From Pseudomonadota bacterium (GTDB lineage: Bacteria > Pseudomonadota > Gammaproteobacteria > Burkholderiales > Thiobacillaceae): 64,000 bases of DNA. Below are positions 51,982-62,158 of the stretch, one piece after another. The position numbers and the translations under genes were made by a program. Positions within the stretch are counted from its first letter, which is position 1. Each line of letters opens with the position of its first letter. The stretch covers positions 62,001-126,000 of the forward strand of contig JAKADC010000008.1 of the NCBI GenBank assembly GCA_021820845.1, written 5' to 3'. The notes under the pieces were generated by a model. It saw only the letters and a list, made by a program, of their open reading frames with translations, had not been told where the DNA came from and made no database searches.

Positions 51982-52009
51982 TTGCCCGGGTCCGTCCACC
52001 TCCTAGAAT
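51982..52009 (+). promoter_or_regulatory. Sigma-70 promoter of tamA-tamB
   Basis: TTGCCC at 51982-51987, 16-base spacer, TAGAAT at 52004-52009. Start near 52016, which leaves only the TTG at 52040 as a plausible tamA start with a short leader. Confidence 0.55.
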
Positions 52010-52039
52010 GCCCCTGATGTCTTATTCCACGAGAATGTT

Positions 52040-53779
52040 TTGCCGGATCGCTTTTTCAAATTCCTGACCCTGCTTGCCATATTGTTGAGCTCGACGCCGG
52101 CTCACGCGCTGACGGTCGAAGTGGAAGCGCCCGCCGAGATCAAGGCGTTGCTGACGAAGCACCTGGAAACCGCTCGCGCCGCCCGCCAGGGCGAGAAACC
52201 GGACGCCGACGAATTCGAGCGGCTGCGCCGCCAAAGCGACCAGACCGCGCGCGACCTGCTCGCGACAGAAGGGTATTTCTCGCCGCGCATCGAAACCACG
52301 GTGGAGCGGAAGGGGGACGACTGGCGAGTCGATTACCGCGTCGACCCCGGCGCGCGCACCATCGTGCGCAGCGTGAAGCTGACATTCGACGGCGGCCTCA
52401 AGACGCGTCCCAACGCGGCGGCGCTGCGGAGCCGCATCGAAGGCGGTTTCCTGCTGAGGCCGGGAATGCCGTTTCGCCAGGCGGACTGGCACGCCGCCAA
52501 GCTGGCGGTGCTGCGGCCCTTGCTCGGAACCCGCTACCCGGCGGCACGGCTCGCGGCGAGCGAGGCGCACATCGACCCTGCCGCGCGCGCGGCCGATCTC
52601 ACGCTGACGATCGACAGCGGGCCGCCGTTTTTCTACGGCGAGCCGGTCATCCGTGGCACTCGGCGCTATCCCGTGTCGGTGGCGCGCAACCTCAATCCCG
52701 CCAAGCCGGGCAAGCCGTTTCGCCAGCAGGATTTGCTCGATTACCAGATGGCGCTCGAGGCGAGCGGGTATTACGCGCAGGCCATGGTCCATATCGACCC
52801 GGATCCCGCCCGCGCGGCGGCGGTGCCGATCTACGTCGACGTGGTGGAGCGGCCGGAAAAGCAGTTCAGCACTGGCGTGGGGATGAGCACGGACACCGGG
52901 CCCCGGGTGCAGGCGGGATGGCTGACGCGCGACGTCGGCGACCGCGGCTTGCGCCTGAAGCTCGACGCGCGCGTCGAAGCGAACCAGCAGGCCGGGTCGG
53001 CGGAGCTCGCCTGGCCGCGCACCTCGGCAGGCTACGAGAACAGCATCGGCACGCAACTCAGAGAGGCGGACATCAAGGGGCAGAAGACCCGCTCCACGAC
53101 GTTCGCGGCCAGACGAAACCGCACGCGCGGCCGGATCGAAACCACCCTGTCGCTCCAATACCAGACCGAGCGGCAGACCATCGGCGACGTGCTCAACGCG
53201 CACAACCAGGCGTTGACCGCGAACTACGCGTGGACCCATCGCACCGTCGGCCGCGCGTTCTATCCGCGAAGCGGCCACGTGCTCACCTTGCAGGGTGGCG
53301 GCGCGGCCGCGGCCCTGCTGTCGGACACCAGCTTTATTCGCCTGTACGGACGCTATACCCAGTTTTTCCGGGCCGGCGAAAATGGCCGCCTGATCCTGCG
53401 CGGCGAGGCGGGCGGGGTGCTCGCGGATACGCGCGACGGCATTCCCACCGACTTCCTGTTTCGCGCCGGCGGCGACAACTCGGTGCGCGGCTATGCCTAC
53501 CAGAGTCTTGGCCGCACGCTCGTCGGCGGCGTCGCCGCCGTGCGTTATCTCGCGACGGGCAGCGTCGAATACAACTATTTCTTCAGCCGCAACTGGGGCG
53601 CGGCGGTGTTCGTCGACGCGGGCGACGCGGCAGACAGCCCGGGCCAGCTTTCGCCGGTGTTCGGCTACGGCGTCGGGGCGCGTTACCGCTCGCCGGTGGG
53701 GCCGGTCAATCTCGACGTGGCGTACGGTGAGGCCACGCGCGCGTTTCGTCTGCATTTCTCGCTCGGAGTGTCGTTTTGA
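52040..53779 (+). CDS. tamA: Translocation and assembly module outer-membrane protein TamA
   Basis: 579 residues from TTG at 52040. Signal peptide FFKFLTLLAILLSSTPAHA. Three POTRA-like domains (about 25-260) then an Omp85 barrel with the GGDNSVRGYAY motif and terminal aromatic strand LHFSLGVSF. Acts with TamB in moving autotransporters, other outer-membrane proteins or lipids. Stop overlaps tamB TTG. Confidence 0.93.
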   Translation: MPDRFFKFLTLLAILLSSTPAHALTVEVEAPAEIKALLTKHLETARAARQGEKPDADEFERLRRQSDQTARDLLATEGYFSPRIETTVERKGDDWRVDYRVDPGARTIVRSVKLTFDGGLKTRPNAAALRSRIEGGFLLRPGMPFRQADWHAAKLAVLRPLLGTRYPAARLAASEAHIDPAARAADLTLTIDSGPPFFYGEPVIRGTRRYPVSVARNLNPAKPGKPFRQQDLLDYQMALEASGYYAQAMVHIDPDPARAAAVPIYVDVVERPEKQFSTGVGMSTDTGPRVQAGWLTRDVGDRGLRLKLDARVEANQQAGSAELAWPRTSAGYENSIGTQLREADIKGQKTRSTTFAARRNRTRGRIETTLSLQYQTERQTIGDVLNAHNQALTANYAWTHRTVGRAFYPRSGHVLTLQGGGAAAALLSDTSFIRLYGRYTQFFRAGENGRLILRGEAGGVLADTRDGIPTDFLFRAGGDNSVRGYAYQSLGRTLVGGVAAVRYLATGSVEYNYFFSRNWGAAVFVDAGDAADSPGQLSPVFGYGVGARYRSPVGPVNLDVAYGEATRAFRLHFSLGVSF

Positions 53780-56700
53780 GGCGCGCCGCCCGGGCGCTGG
53801 CCGGGCTGCTGCTCGCGCTGTCACTCGTCGTCGCCGTCGTCGCCGGCCTGGCGACGACGGCGCCCGGGTTTCGCTGGCTTGGCGAAGCGGCGGTTTCCCT
53901 GAGCGGAGGACGGGTCGCGGTCGAAGGGCTGCAAGGCCATCTCGGCGTTCCGATCCGCATCGAAAAACTCGTCGTCACGACCCCGAAACAGCGCATCACC
54001 GTCACGGGCGCGCGGCTCGAGTGGCGGCCGCAGACACTGCTGCGCCGGCGGCTCGACGTCGACCTGCTCGCGGCGCAGACGGTGCGCATCGACGTCCTCC
54101 GGAAGGACACGACGCCGGCGACGCTTCCTGCCAGCCTGCGCTTGCCCGTCGACGTGCGCGTGGCCGCCTGGGACGTCGCGAATCTCGAGGTGGCCAGCGC
54201 CGGAAGCACGCTCGGATTCAAGAAACTGCATGGCCGCATCGATGACGACGGCGACCGCTACCGGTTCAGCGGATTGACGGCGACCACGCCCTGGGCGGAG
54301 ACGAGCGGCGGGTTCGAACTCGGCAAGGACGCGCCGTTCACCTTGCGCGGGCGTTTCCGCGCGGTGCGCACGCAGCCCGTCCCGGTCGACGCCTCGCTCG
54401 ATGTCCACGGACGGCTGGCGGCGATCGCCTTCGGCTTCGAGGCCCGCGCCGAGGACATGCGCCTTACGGCCAGCGGCGAAGCGGCGCCGTTCGCGCGCGT
54501 GCGCCTGCCCCGCCTGCTGGTGGCGGGACAAGGCGTCGACCCCCGCCAGTTCGTGGCGGGGGCGCCGCACGCCGCGCTGGCGTTTTCCGGCGTGTTCGAA
54601 GGCCAGCCGGGTGAGCGCCTGCTCGGCACCTTCAGTCTCGGCAACAGTCTCGCGGGACGCCTCGATCAGGACCGCCTGCCGCTCGTCAGCCTGACTGGCG
54701 CGGTGGTCGGCGACTATGCGCGGGCCGATTTCAGCGCGCTGGCGATCGATCTCGGCGCGGCGGGGCGACTGACGGGGAGCGGGCAGTGGCGCGACGGCCG
54801 GCTGGGCGTGAGCCTTGAGGGTCCGCGGCTCAATCTCGCGGGCCTGCATCGCCGGCTGTACGCGACGCGCCTCAAGACCGCGCTGCGGCTCGACGGCGAC
54901 GCGACGCGCCAGACGCTGGCGGCCGAGGTCGGCGAAAGCTGGGGCCAGGGCCGCTTCACGCTGTCGCTCGCCGACGCGGTGCTGCGGCTCGAATCGGCAG
55001 ATTTCACCGGGCAGGCGGGACGGCTGCGCGCGAACGGCGCGTTGAGGCTCGACGCGACGCGCAGCTTCAGCGGGCGCTTCGACGCCAGCCGGATCGATCC
55101 CGCGCGCTTTGGCGAGTTTCCCCGCGCGCGGCTCAACGCGCGCGGCGAGGTTGCCGGCGCCTTGCGCCCCGAACCGAGCCTCGCGGCGCGGTTCACCCTG
55201 CCGCCGGGCGAATTCGATGGCGAGCCGGTGCGCGGTCAGGGGCGTCTGCGCTACGAGAGACGGCACCTGGTCGACGCCGACATCGATCTGGATCTGGCCG
55301 GCAACCGGGCAAAGCTGAAGGGCGCCTACGGCCGGACGGGCGACCGGCTGACGTGGGACATCGACGCGCCGGCGCTGGCACGCCTTCACCTCGGGCTCGC
55401 GGGGCGCCTGACCAGCCGGGGCAGCGCCAGCGGCGACCCCGCGCGGCTGCAGATCGAAGGTCAGGCGTCGGCACGCGGCCTGCGGCTGCCGGGCGATATC
55501 GCCGCCGACGCGATGAATCTGCACGTCACGCTGCAGGCCGCGGCCGACGGGGCCGCCGACGGCCAGCTCGACGCCAGCGGAATTCGGCTCGCAGGCCAGC
55601 GCCTGGACAGCGTCCACGCGACCCTGCAAGGCCGGCGCGACGCGCATGCGCTGACGCTCGACGTCCGCCTGCCCGGTTGGCGGACGACGGCGAGCCTGGC
55701 TGGCGCGCTCGATGCGAATACGGTCTGGCGCGGGCGACTGAACCAGGCCGACGCGCAGGGGGCCTGGCCGATGAAGCTCGTGGCACCCGCGACGCTGCTG
55801 CTGTCGCGCAGCCAGCAGCAGGTCGACGGCCTGGCGCTGACCGTCGCGGGCGGCCGCCTCAACGTCGATCACTTCAGCCGGCAGGGGACCCAAATCGCCA
55901 GTCGCGGCACGCTCGCGAACCTGCCGCTGGCGCCGGCGCTTGCGCTGCTGAAAACCGCGCCGCCCGTCACCACCGACCTGCGCCTGAGCGGCGACTGGGA
56001 TCTGCGCGCCGCCGACTCGCTCGACGGCCGCGTGCGGCTGCGCCGGCAGTCGGGCGACGTGCACCTCAAGGACCCGGCGATGAACCTCGGCCTGACCGCC
56101 CTGACGCTCGATCTCGATGCCGCCGCCAGCCGGACCCGCGTTCGCCTCGCCGTCGACGCCCGCGAAGCCGGCCGGCTTCGCATGGACGGGAGCGGGATGC
56201 TCGTGCGCGACGGCGCGCTGTTCGACGTGTCGCGCAGCGCACCGCTGGCATGGAACGCGCAGTTCGATGTGCCGGACCTGCGTGCCGCGCGGCCGTTCGT
56301 CCCGGTCGGGGTTCACGCCGACGCGCGCGTCAGTGCGCAGCTGACCGGCAGCGGCAGCCTCGCGGCGCCGCGCATCGACGGCCGCCTCGCCGCCGACCGC
56401 ATCCGCTTTTCCATGCCCGAACAGGGCGTGGCGATCACCGACGGCACGATCAGGCTACGCCTTGCGGACGACCAGGTTCAGGTGCAGCAGGGCGAGCTGA
56501 AGGGCAAAAGCGGCCGCATCGTGGTGAGCGGCGATGCGCGTCTGGCGAACCCCCAGGCGGGGCTCACGCTGACGTTCGAAAAATTCGCGGCGACCCATCG
56601 CAGCGACCGGCTCGTCATCGTGTCCGGCACGACCCGGCTCAATCTCGATCCCAGGCACCTGCAGCTCACCGGCAAGCTGACCGCCGACCGTGCCCGCCTG

Positions 56701-57552
56701 GAAATGCCGGAGACGAGCCGGCCGCAGTTGTCGAACGACGTCGTCGTCGCCGGGCAGCCCCGCGAAAAGCCGGCGGCGCAGCGCTATCCGCTGGCGCTCG
56801 ACCTGAATCTCAAGCTCGGCAACGATTTCCTGTTCAAGGGCGCGGGACTCGATGCGCGACTGGGCGGCCAGTTGCGCGTGTACACCGTCGATGAGGCGCC
56901 GTCCCCGGCACACCCGAAAGGTGAACGCCTAGCCGCCTATCCTGCGCAGGCGCTGCGCGGCGAAGGCAGCATCCGGGTCGAAAAGGGCCGCTACGCCGCC
57001 TATGCGCAGACGCTGGACATCGAGCGCGGCGTGCTGCGTTTCAACGGTCCCATCGACAACCCCGGTCTCGACGTGCTGGCGGTCCGCAAGACGCCGACGG
57101 TGAAGGCGGGCGTGGTGGTCGGCGGCACGGTGCAGAATCCGATCGTGACGCTGTATTCCGACCCGCCGCTTCCCGACACCGAAAAACTCGCCTGGCTGGT
57201 GCTCGGGCACGGCCTTCAGAACAGCGGCCAGGAGGAACTCGTGCTGCTGCAGGTGGCGGCCAGCGCGCTGCTGAGCCAGACCGAATCGGTCAACCTTCAG
57301 GCGAAGATGGCGGAGACGCTGGGCGTCGACACGTTCGACGTGCGCGCGGGCCCGAGCGACGCCCTCGCCAGCACCGTGGTCAGCGTCGGCAAGCGGCTGT
57401 CGGCGCGCGCAACGCTCACCTACGAGCAAAGCCTCGACGGGCTGAGCCAGGTCGTGAAGATGCTGTACCAGCTGTCGCCGCACGTGCGCCTGGAAGCGCG
57501 GGGCGGCCAGCCGAGCAGCTTCGACGCGTTCTATACCCGCGAATACGATTGA
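53776..57552 (+). CDS. tamB: Translocation and assembly module inner-membrane protein TamB
   Basis: 1258 residues, TTG start overlapping the tamA stop. One N-terminal membrane helix (8-30), then a very long beta-rich, repetitive periplasmic body of the AsmA-like bridge type, ending in the conserved TamB/DUF490 domain (last 400 residues; GGTVQNPIVTLYSDP, GLSQVVKMLYQLSP). AsmA-like proteins of this sort form lipid conduits between membranes. The bridge protein and its barrel partner are one transcription unit. Confidence 0.94.
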   Translation: MRRAARALAGLLLALSLVVAVVAGLATTAPGFRWLGEAAVSLSGGRVAVEGLQGHLGVPIRIEKLVVTTPKQRITVTGARLEWRPQTLLRRRLDVDLLAAQTVRIDVLRKDTTPATLPASLRLPVDVRVAAWDVANLEVASAGSTLGFKKLHGRIDDDGDRYRFSGLTATTPWAETSGGFELGKDAPFTLRGRFRAVRTQPVPVDASLDVHGRLAAIAFGFEARAEDMRLTASGEAAPFARVRLPRLLVAGQGVDPRQFVAGAPHAALAFSGVFEGQPGERLLGTFSLGNSLAGRLDQDRLPLVSLTGAVVGDYARADFSALAIDLGAAGRLTGSGQWRDGRLGVSLEGPRLNLAGLHRRLYATRLKTALRLDGDATRQTLAAEVGESWGQGRFTLSLADAVLRLESADFTGQAGRLRANGALRLDATRSFSGRFDASRIDPARFGEFPRARLNARGEVAGALRPEPSLAARFTLPPGEFDGEPVRGQGRLRYERRHLVDADIDLDLAGNRAKLKGAYGRTGDRLTWDIDAPALARLHLGLAGRLTSRGSASGDPARLQIEGQASARGLRLPGDIAADAMNLHVTLQAAADGAADGQLDASGIRLAGQRLDSVHATLQGRRDAHALTLDVRLPGWRTTASLAGALDANTVWRGRLNQADAQGAWPMKLVAPATLLLSRSQQQVDGLALTVAGGRLNVDHFSRQGTQIASRGTLANLPLAPALALLKTAPPVTTDLRLSGDWDLRAADSLDGRVRLRRQSGDVHLKDPAMNLGLTALTLDLDAAASRTRVRLAVDAREAGRLRMDGSGMLVRDGALFDVSRSAPLAWNAQFDVPDLRAARPFVPVGVHADARVSAQLTGSGSLAAPRIDGRLAADRIRFSMPEQGVAITDGTIRLRLADDQVQVQQGELKGKSGRIVVSGDARLANPQAGLTLTFEKFAATHRSDRLVIVSGTTRLNLDPRHLQLTGKLTADRARLEMPETSRPQLSNDVVVAGQPREKPAAQRYPLALDLNLKLGNDFLFKGAGLDARLGGQLRVYTVDEAPSPAHPKGERLAAYPAQALRGEGSIRVEKGRYAAYAQTLDIERGVLRFNGPIDNPGLDVLAVRKTPTVKAGVVVGGTVQNPIVTLYSDPPLPDTEKLAWLVLGHGLQNSGQEELVLLQVAASALLSQTESVNLQAKMAETLGVDTFDVRAGPSDALASTVVSVGKRLSARATLTYEQSLDGLSQVVKMLYQLSPHVRLEARGGQPSSFDAFYTREYD

Positions 57553-57639
57553 GTTTTTAGCTTTCGGAGCGCGGCCAATCGCGTCGGCTCGCGAACCCAT
57601 GCGGCGATTGCGGAGACAGGCGAATCCGCGAAATCACGA

Positions 57640-57648
57640 TGGTAGAAT
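57640..57648 (+). promoter_or_regulatory. Extended -10 promoter of surE
   Basis: TGgTAGAAT with a GC-rich discriminator (CGGGCGC); start near 57655 and a leader of about 70 bases. No clear -35. This likely starts the surE-pcm-nlpD-rpoS message. Confidence 0.55.
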
Positions 57649-57726
57649 CGGGCGCATGTTCGACGCCCGCATCATCGCCATGAGTCTCCCGCCCCGTTCG
57701 CCTGTCCCGCCCGGAGGCCGCCGCTG

Positions 57727-58470
57727 ATGCGCATCCTGCTGTCCAACGACGATGGCTACTTCGCGCCCGGCCTCGCCGCGCTGGCGCACAGGCTCTCGAC
57801 GCTCGCCGACGTCACGGTCGTGGCGCCCGAACGCGACCGCAGCGGCGCGTCCAATTCGCTCACGCTCGACCGCCCGCTGATGCTGCGCCAGGCGCCGAAC
57901 GGCTTCTACTACGTCAACGGCACGCCGACCGACTGCGTTCATCTCGCTGTCACCGGCATGCTGGACGATATGCCCGACATGGTGATATCCGGCATCAATC
58001 ACGGCGCCAACATGGGCGACGACACGATTTATTCCGGCACCGTCGCTGCGGCGACCGAAGGCTATCTGCTCGGGATCCCGTCGGTCGCGGTCTCGCTCGC
58101 CAGTCATGGCGCCAAGCATTTCGACACGGCCGCCGACGTGGTGGCCGAGCTGGTGCAGCGCATCCGGACGCGGCCGCCGACCGAACCGATGCTGCTCAAC
58201 GTCAACGTGCCCGACTGCGCGCCCGCCGTCCTCAAAGGCGTCGCCGTGACGCGGCTGGGCAAGCGCCACAAGGCCGAGGCGGTGGTGAAGACCACGAACC
58301 CGCGCGGCCAGACGGTGTACTGGGTAGGTGCCGCCGGCGCCGCGCAGGACGCGGGCGAAGGCACCGACTTTCATGCCGTCGCCGACGGCTACGTATCGAT
58401 AACCCCGCTGCAAATGGACCTGACCCGTTTCAGCCAGATGGACAGCGTGAACGCATGGCTGAAACCCTGA
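57727..58470 (+). CDS. surE: 5'/3'-nucleotidase SurE
   Basis: 247 residues. Metal motif [36 protein letters not shown] and [12 protein letters not shown], all diagnostic. Survival protein, nucleotidase active on nucleoside monophosphates. GGAGG before the ATG. Overlaps pcm by 16 bases. Confidence 0.97.
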   Translation: MRILLSNDDGYFAPGLAALAHRLSTLADVTVVAPERDRSGASNSLTLDRPLMLRQAPNGFYYVNGTPTDCVHLAVTGMLDDMPDMVISGINHGANMGDDTIYSGTVAAATEGYLLGIPSVAVSLASHGAKHFDTAADVVAELVQRIRTRPPTEPMLLNVNVPDCAPAVLKGVAVTRLGKRHKAEAVVKTTNPRGQTVYWVGAAGAAQDAGEGTDFHAVADGYVSITPLQMDLTRFSQMDSVNAWLKP

Positions 58471-59135
58471 ATCCGCGTGCCGGCATCGGCATGACCTCGG
58501 CGCGCACCCGCGGCCGCATGGTCGAACGCCTGCGCGAGCAGGGCATCAAGGACGAGATGGTGCTCGCCGCCATGGGCAGCGTGCCGCGCCACCTGTACGT
58601 CGACCAGGCGCTGGAGTCGCGCGCCTACGAAGACACGGCACTCCCGATCGGCTTCGGGCAGACGATTTCCAATCCCTACGTCGTCGCGCGCATGGCCGAG
58701 CTGGCGCGCCACGGCGAGAACGGCCACGGCCGCGAGCTGGGCCGCGTGCTGGAGATCGGGCTGGGCTGCGGCTACCAGGCGGCCGTGCTGGGCAAGCTGG
58801 CGCGCGAGGTGATGTCGCTGGAGCGCATCGCCCAGCTCGTCGGCAAGACCCGCGTGCGGCTGCGCGAACTTCGCGTCAACAACGTCAAGCCCAAGCACGG
58901 CGACGGCATGCAAGGCGCAAAGGATTTCGCGCCGTTCGACGCGATCGTGATCGCCGCCGCATTCGCCGAGGTTCCGCACGCTCTGCTCGAACAGCTGGCC
59001 GACGGCGGGCGGCTGGTGATGCCGCTCGGCCACGCCAGGCAGACGTTGTGCGTCGTGGAGCGCCAGGGCGACGTGTTCGCCGAGCGCATGCTCGAAGAGG
59101 TGAAGTTCGTTCCGCTGTTGCCGGGGGTGGCGTGA
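58455..59135 (+). CDS. pcm: Protein-L-isoaspartate O-methyltransferase
   Basis: 226 residues. AdoMet-binding [15 protein letters not shown] (usual form has GTGSGYQ), [13 protein letters not shown], and late PFDAIVIAA. Repairs isoaspartyl residues in aged proteins. Starts inside the end of surE; stop touches nlpD. Confidence 0.95.
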   Translation: MAETLNPRAGIGMTSARTRGRMVERLREQGIKDEMVLAAMGSVPRHLYVDQALESRAYEDTALPIGFGQTISNPYVVARMAELARHGENGHGRELGRVLEIGLGCGYQAAVLGKLAREVMSLERIAQLVGKTRVRLRELRVNNVKPKHGDGMQGAKDFAPFDAIVIAAAFAEVPHALLEQLADGGRLVMPLGHARQTLCVVERQGDVFAERMLEEVKFVPLLPGVA

Positions 59136-60088
59136 TGGCGCAGCCTGGCGGCGAACGCGCGCATGGGCTGTGGGCGATCGTCCTGCTGCTGGGGCTCGCC
59201 GGCTGCACGGCGAGCGGCATGGCGCCGGTCGAGGAACGCTCGCCGGCGCGCCGGACCGCCGACACGACGCGCGCCGTCACCCCGCAAATCGCCCCCTCCA
59301 CCAACGGCCTGCACACGGTCGAGCGCGGCGACACGCTGTACGCCATCGCCTTCGCCAACGGCCTCGATTACCGCGAAATCGCCATCTGGAACCAGCTCGA
59401 ATCCCCCGATCGCATTCTGGTCGGGCAGGTCCTGCGGCTCACGCCGCCGGCCGGAGCCGTCGAGATCAAGCCGCTCGACGACGAGCCGCCGCCGAGCGCA
59501 CAGCCGCTGACCGAGCCGACGTTGCTGCGCGAACCGCAGGCGCAGCTGCTGGTCTATTCCGAGTCCAACTGGGCGCAGGTGTCCGGCGCACGACCAGCGG
59601 CGCCGGCGACGCCCGTGGCGTCGGCGCCTTCCGCGGCGCCGGCGGCACCGCCCGCAGCGGCGCCCGCCGCGCCACCGGGGACGAAGTCCGCACCGCCGGC
59701 ACCCGCGGCGAACGGCAGCGTCGATGCCTGGCTGTGGCCGGTGGACGGCACTGTCGTCGGGCGTTTCGGCGCGGCAGGCGGCAAGGGCATCGATATTGCC
59801 GGGCAGCGCAATACGCCGGTGAGGGCGGTCGCGCCCGGCAAAGTGGTATACAGTGGCAGCGGTCTGCGCGGTTACGGGCGCCTGCTGATCATCAAGCACG
59901 CCGGCGAATTCCTGTCGGCCTATGCGCACAACGAAACCATCCTCGTTAAGGAAGGCGACATGGTGACAGCAGGGCAGAAGATCGCCCTGATGGGCGACAG
60001 CGGTGCCGACCGTGTCGAACTGCATTTTGAAATCCGCCGTTATGGAAAACCGCTCGACCCCCTGACATATTTGCCGGAGCGCTCATGA
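59135..60088 (+). CDS. nlpD: Lipoprotein NlpD with LysM and degenerate LytM domain
   Basis: 317 residues. Lipobox LLGLAGC, a LysM domain (HTVERGDTLYAIAFANGL), an Ala/Pro-rich linker, then an M23-type fold. Zinc residues are missing: KGIDIAG lacks the first His-x3-Asp and LHFEIR has only one His of the HxH motif. This matches NlpD, a non-enzymatic activator of AmiC-type amidases in septum splitting. Stop overlaps rpoS; promoters for rpoS often lie within nlpD. Confidence 0.94.
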   Translation: MAQPGGERAHGLWAIVLLLGLAGCTASGMAPVEERSPARRTADTTRAVTPQIAPSTNGLHTVERGDTLYAIAFANGLDYREIAIWNQLESPDRILVGQVLRLTPPAGAVEIKPLDDEPPPSAQPLTEPTLLREPQAQLLVYSESNWAQVSGARPAAPATPVASAPSAAPAAPPAAAPAAPPGTKSAPPAPAANGSVDAWLWPVDGTVVGRFGAAGGKGIDIAGQRNTPVRAVAPGKVVYSGSGLRGYGRLLIIKHAGEFLSAYAHNETILVKEGDMVTAGQKIALMGDSGADRVELHFEIRRYGKPLDPLTYLPERS

Positions 60089-61035
60089 GCCGCGAACCTA
60101 GCGACGAACCTGAAGAAGACTTGTCCGAACAGAACGACGCCGAGACGGAGCAGCAAGCTGCGGTGGACAGCAACGAGGAACTGGCATCGGCCATCCTCGA
60201 CGAGCCGCAGGTCGACGTGACCCAGCTCTATCTCAACGAGATCGGCCAGGCGCCGCTGCTGACCGCCGAAGAGGAAGTCGCGCTGGCGCGGCTGACCGTG
60301 CAGGGTGACTTCAGCGCGCGCCAGACCATGATCGAGCGCAACCTGCGCCTGGTGGTCAACATTGCGAAGCATTATTCCAACCGCGGCCTGACCCTGCTCG
60401 ACCTGGTCGAGGAGGGCAACCTCGGCCTCATCCACGCCCTGGAAAAATTCGATCCCGAGCGTGGCTTCCGCTTCTCGACCTACGCCACGTGGTGGATCCG
60501 GCAGAACATCGAGCGCGCGATCATGAACCAGTCGCGCACGATCCGCCTGCCGGTGCACATCATCAAGGAACTCAACATCTACCTGCGGGCGCAGCGGCAC
60601 CTGGAGACCCACGGCGTCACCGACGCCACGCCGGACGACATCGCCGCGCTGACCGGGCACCCCGTCGCGGACGTGCGCCGCATCATGCAGCTGAACGAGC
60701 GGGTCGCATCGCTCGACGCGCCGCTCGACGTCGATCCCACGCTGTCGCTCGGCGAGGCGATCGCCGACGACAATGCCCACCTGCCCGACGAAATGCTGCA
60801 GCTCGACGAGATCGAGCATCACGTCCACGAATGGCTGACCCAGCTCAACGACAAGCAGCGCTGGGTGATCGAGCGGCGTTTCGGGCTGAACAACTGCGAG
60901 GCCTGCACGCTCGAGGACCTGGCGCTCGAGTTGCAGGTCACGCGCGAGCGCGTGCGGCAGATCCAGATGGAGTCGCTGCGGGTGCTGCGGCAATTGCTGC
61001 GGCGGCGCGGCGTGTCCAAGGACGAGCTCTTCTGA
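60085..61035 (+). CDS. rpoS: RNA polymerase sigma factor RpoS
   Basis: 316 residues. Sigma 1.2 region DVTQLYLNEIGQAPLLTAEEE in part, region 2 (NLRLVVNIAKHYSNRGLTLLDLVEEGNLGL and FSTYATWWIRQNIERAI, cited as landmarks), regions 3 and 4 with ERRFGLNN and the helix-turn-helix TRERVRQIQ. General stress and stationary-phase sigma factor, downstream of nlpD as usual. Confidence 0.97.
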   Translation: MSREPSDEPEEDLSEQNDAETEQQAAVDSNEELASAILDEPQVDVTQLYLNEIGQAPLLTAEEEVALARLTVQGDFSARQTMIERNLRLVVNIAKHYSNRGLTLLDLVEEGNLGLIHALEKFDPERGFRFSTYATWWIRQNIERAIMNQSRTIRLPVHIIKELNIYLRAQRHLETHGVTDATPDDIAALTGHPVADVRRIMQLNERVASLDAPLDVDPTLSLGEAIADDNAHLPDEMLQLDEIEHHVHEWLTQLNDKQRWVIERRFGLNNCEACTLEDLALELQVTRERVRQIQMESLRVLRQLLRRRGVSKDELF

Positions 61036-61049
61036 CCCCAGAGCGGCAC

Positions 61050-61709
61050 ATGATCGACGTGCGCTGGCCGCAGATCGACACCGTCTTCCTCGACATGGAC
61101 GGCACGCTGCTCGACCTCTATTTCGACAACCATTTCTGGCGCGAGCACATGCCGCGCCGCTACGCGGAATACCACGGGCTGGACGAGGCGGTGGCGCGCG
61201 CGCAGCTCGACGCGCACTACGAACGCCACGCCGGCACGCTCAACTGGTACTGCATCGATTTCTGGAGCAGCGAACTTGCGCTCGACATCGTGCAGCTCAA
61301 GGAAGAGGTCGTTCACCTGATTGCCGTGCGCCCGGACGTTCCCGCATTCCTGCAGGCCGTGCGCGCCTCGGGCCGCCGCATCGTGATGGTGACCAACGCC
61401 CATCCCAAGAGCCTCGGACTCAAGATGCGCGAGACTCGCATCGACGCCTATTTCGATGCGCTGATCTCGGCGCACCAGCTCGGCCTGCCGAAGGAACATC
61501 CGGAGTTCTGGCAGGCCCTGCAAGCGGTCGAGCCGTTCGACAAGGCCCGCACCCTGTTTGTCGACGACAGCCTGCCGGTTCTGAAGAGTGCCCGGGCCTA
61601 CGGCATCGCGCACCTGCTGGCGGTGTGCAATCCGGATTCGCGGCAACCGCACAAGGATTGCGGAGAGTTCACGGCGATCACGAGTTTTGAGCAGGTGATG
61701 CCGGCGTAG
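61050..61709 (+). CDS. HAD-superfamily phosphatase (YrfG-like nucleotidase)
   Basis: 219 residues. Motif I FLDMDGTLLDLYFDN, motif II MVTNAHPKSLGLK, motif III/IV around GLPKEHP and LFVDDSLPVLKSA. The YFDNHFW cap context is like YrfG, which dephosphorylates purine nucleotides (GMP, IMP). Fifteen bases after rpoS, possibly in the same message. Confidence 0.88.
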   Translation: MIDVRWPQIDTVFLDMDGTLLDLYFDNHFWREHMPRRYAEYHGLDEAVARAQLDAHYERHAGTLNWYCIDFWSSELALDIVQLKEEVVHLIAVRPDVPAFLQAVRASGRRIVMVTNAHPKSLGLKMRETRIDAYFDALISAHQLGLPKEHPEFWQALQAVEPFDKARTLFVDDSLPVLKSARAYGIAHLLAVCNPDSRQPHKDCGEFTAITSFEQVMPA

Positions 61710-61871
61710 GGGGTTGCGTTCGCAACTGAGATTGTCGAAGCGCTGTTGGGGAGTAGAGAGGATTTCGCAGGACTGAGGGTCGGTGGCCGGGGGTAGCCCG
61801 GCGGCTAGTCACTTTTCTTGTCTCGCCAAGAAAAGTAACCAAAAGAAGGCGACCCCGACATGCCCGAAATC

Positions 61872-61996
61872 CCGAAGATCAAGCGCGCCGGGCGGGCGGC
61901 AAAGAACTCGCCCCGCCTTCGATGTTTTTGACTGGTTTTTGTGGGCGGGGCTCAAACACCTTTGCCGCTGATCCACCCGACGCACTTGATCTTCGG
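61872..61996. repeat. Long hairpin within the left arm
   Basis: CCGAAGATCAAG (61872-61883) pairs perfectly with CTTGATCTTCGG (61985-61996); inside, GCGGCAAAG (61896-61904) pairs with CTTTGCCGC (61960-61968) and GCCCCGCC (61910-61917) with GGCGGGGC (61944-61951). The apex is T-rich. Confidence 0.8.
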
Positions 61997-62158
61997 CGGG
62001 CCTGTGAGGGGAAGAAAAGTCAAAACCAGTTTGACGCTGTGCGGCAGTCCCGAACCGGATCAAGGGCTTCGCGACGGCAAATTTGCGTCCTCACCCAAGT
62101 ATACGAACAATCACGTCATCACTGCCCTGGTTTTGACTTGTCGCCCCTCTCAGTCCCG

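Noticed and set aside
53821-56316. 831-codon leftward open frame opposite tamB
   Set aside because: Low-complexity antisense shadow of a GC-rich gene, no start signal or recognised domain.
58743-58790. Altered AdoMet loop GLGCGYQ in pcm taken as inactivating
   Set aside because: Gly spacing is preserved and the rest of the enzyme is intact; Cys for Ser at this place is a tolerable change.
59750-60080. NlpD LytM domain as a broken peptidase
   Set aside because: Loss of zinc ligands is the normal state of NlpD-type amidase activators.
61783-61971. Small reading frame translating as MAGGSPAASHF... in the left arm, and a matching one at 62150-62371 on the other strand
   Set aside because: Both lie wholly within the inverted-repeat arms, their sequence is dictated by hairpin stems, and no ribosome-binding site is present. 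They are better explained as structured repeat DNA.
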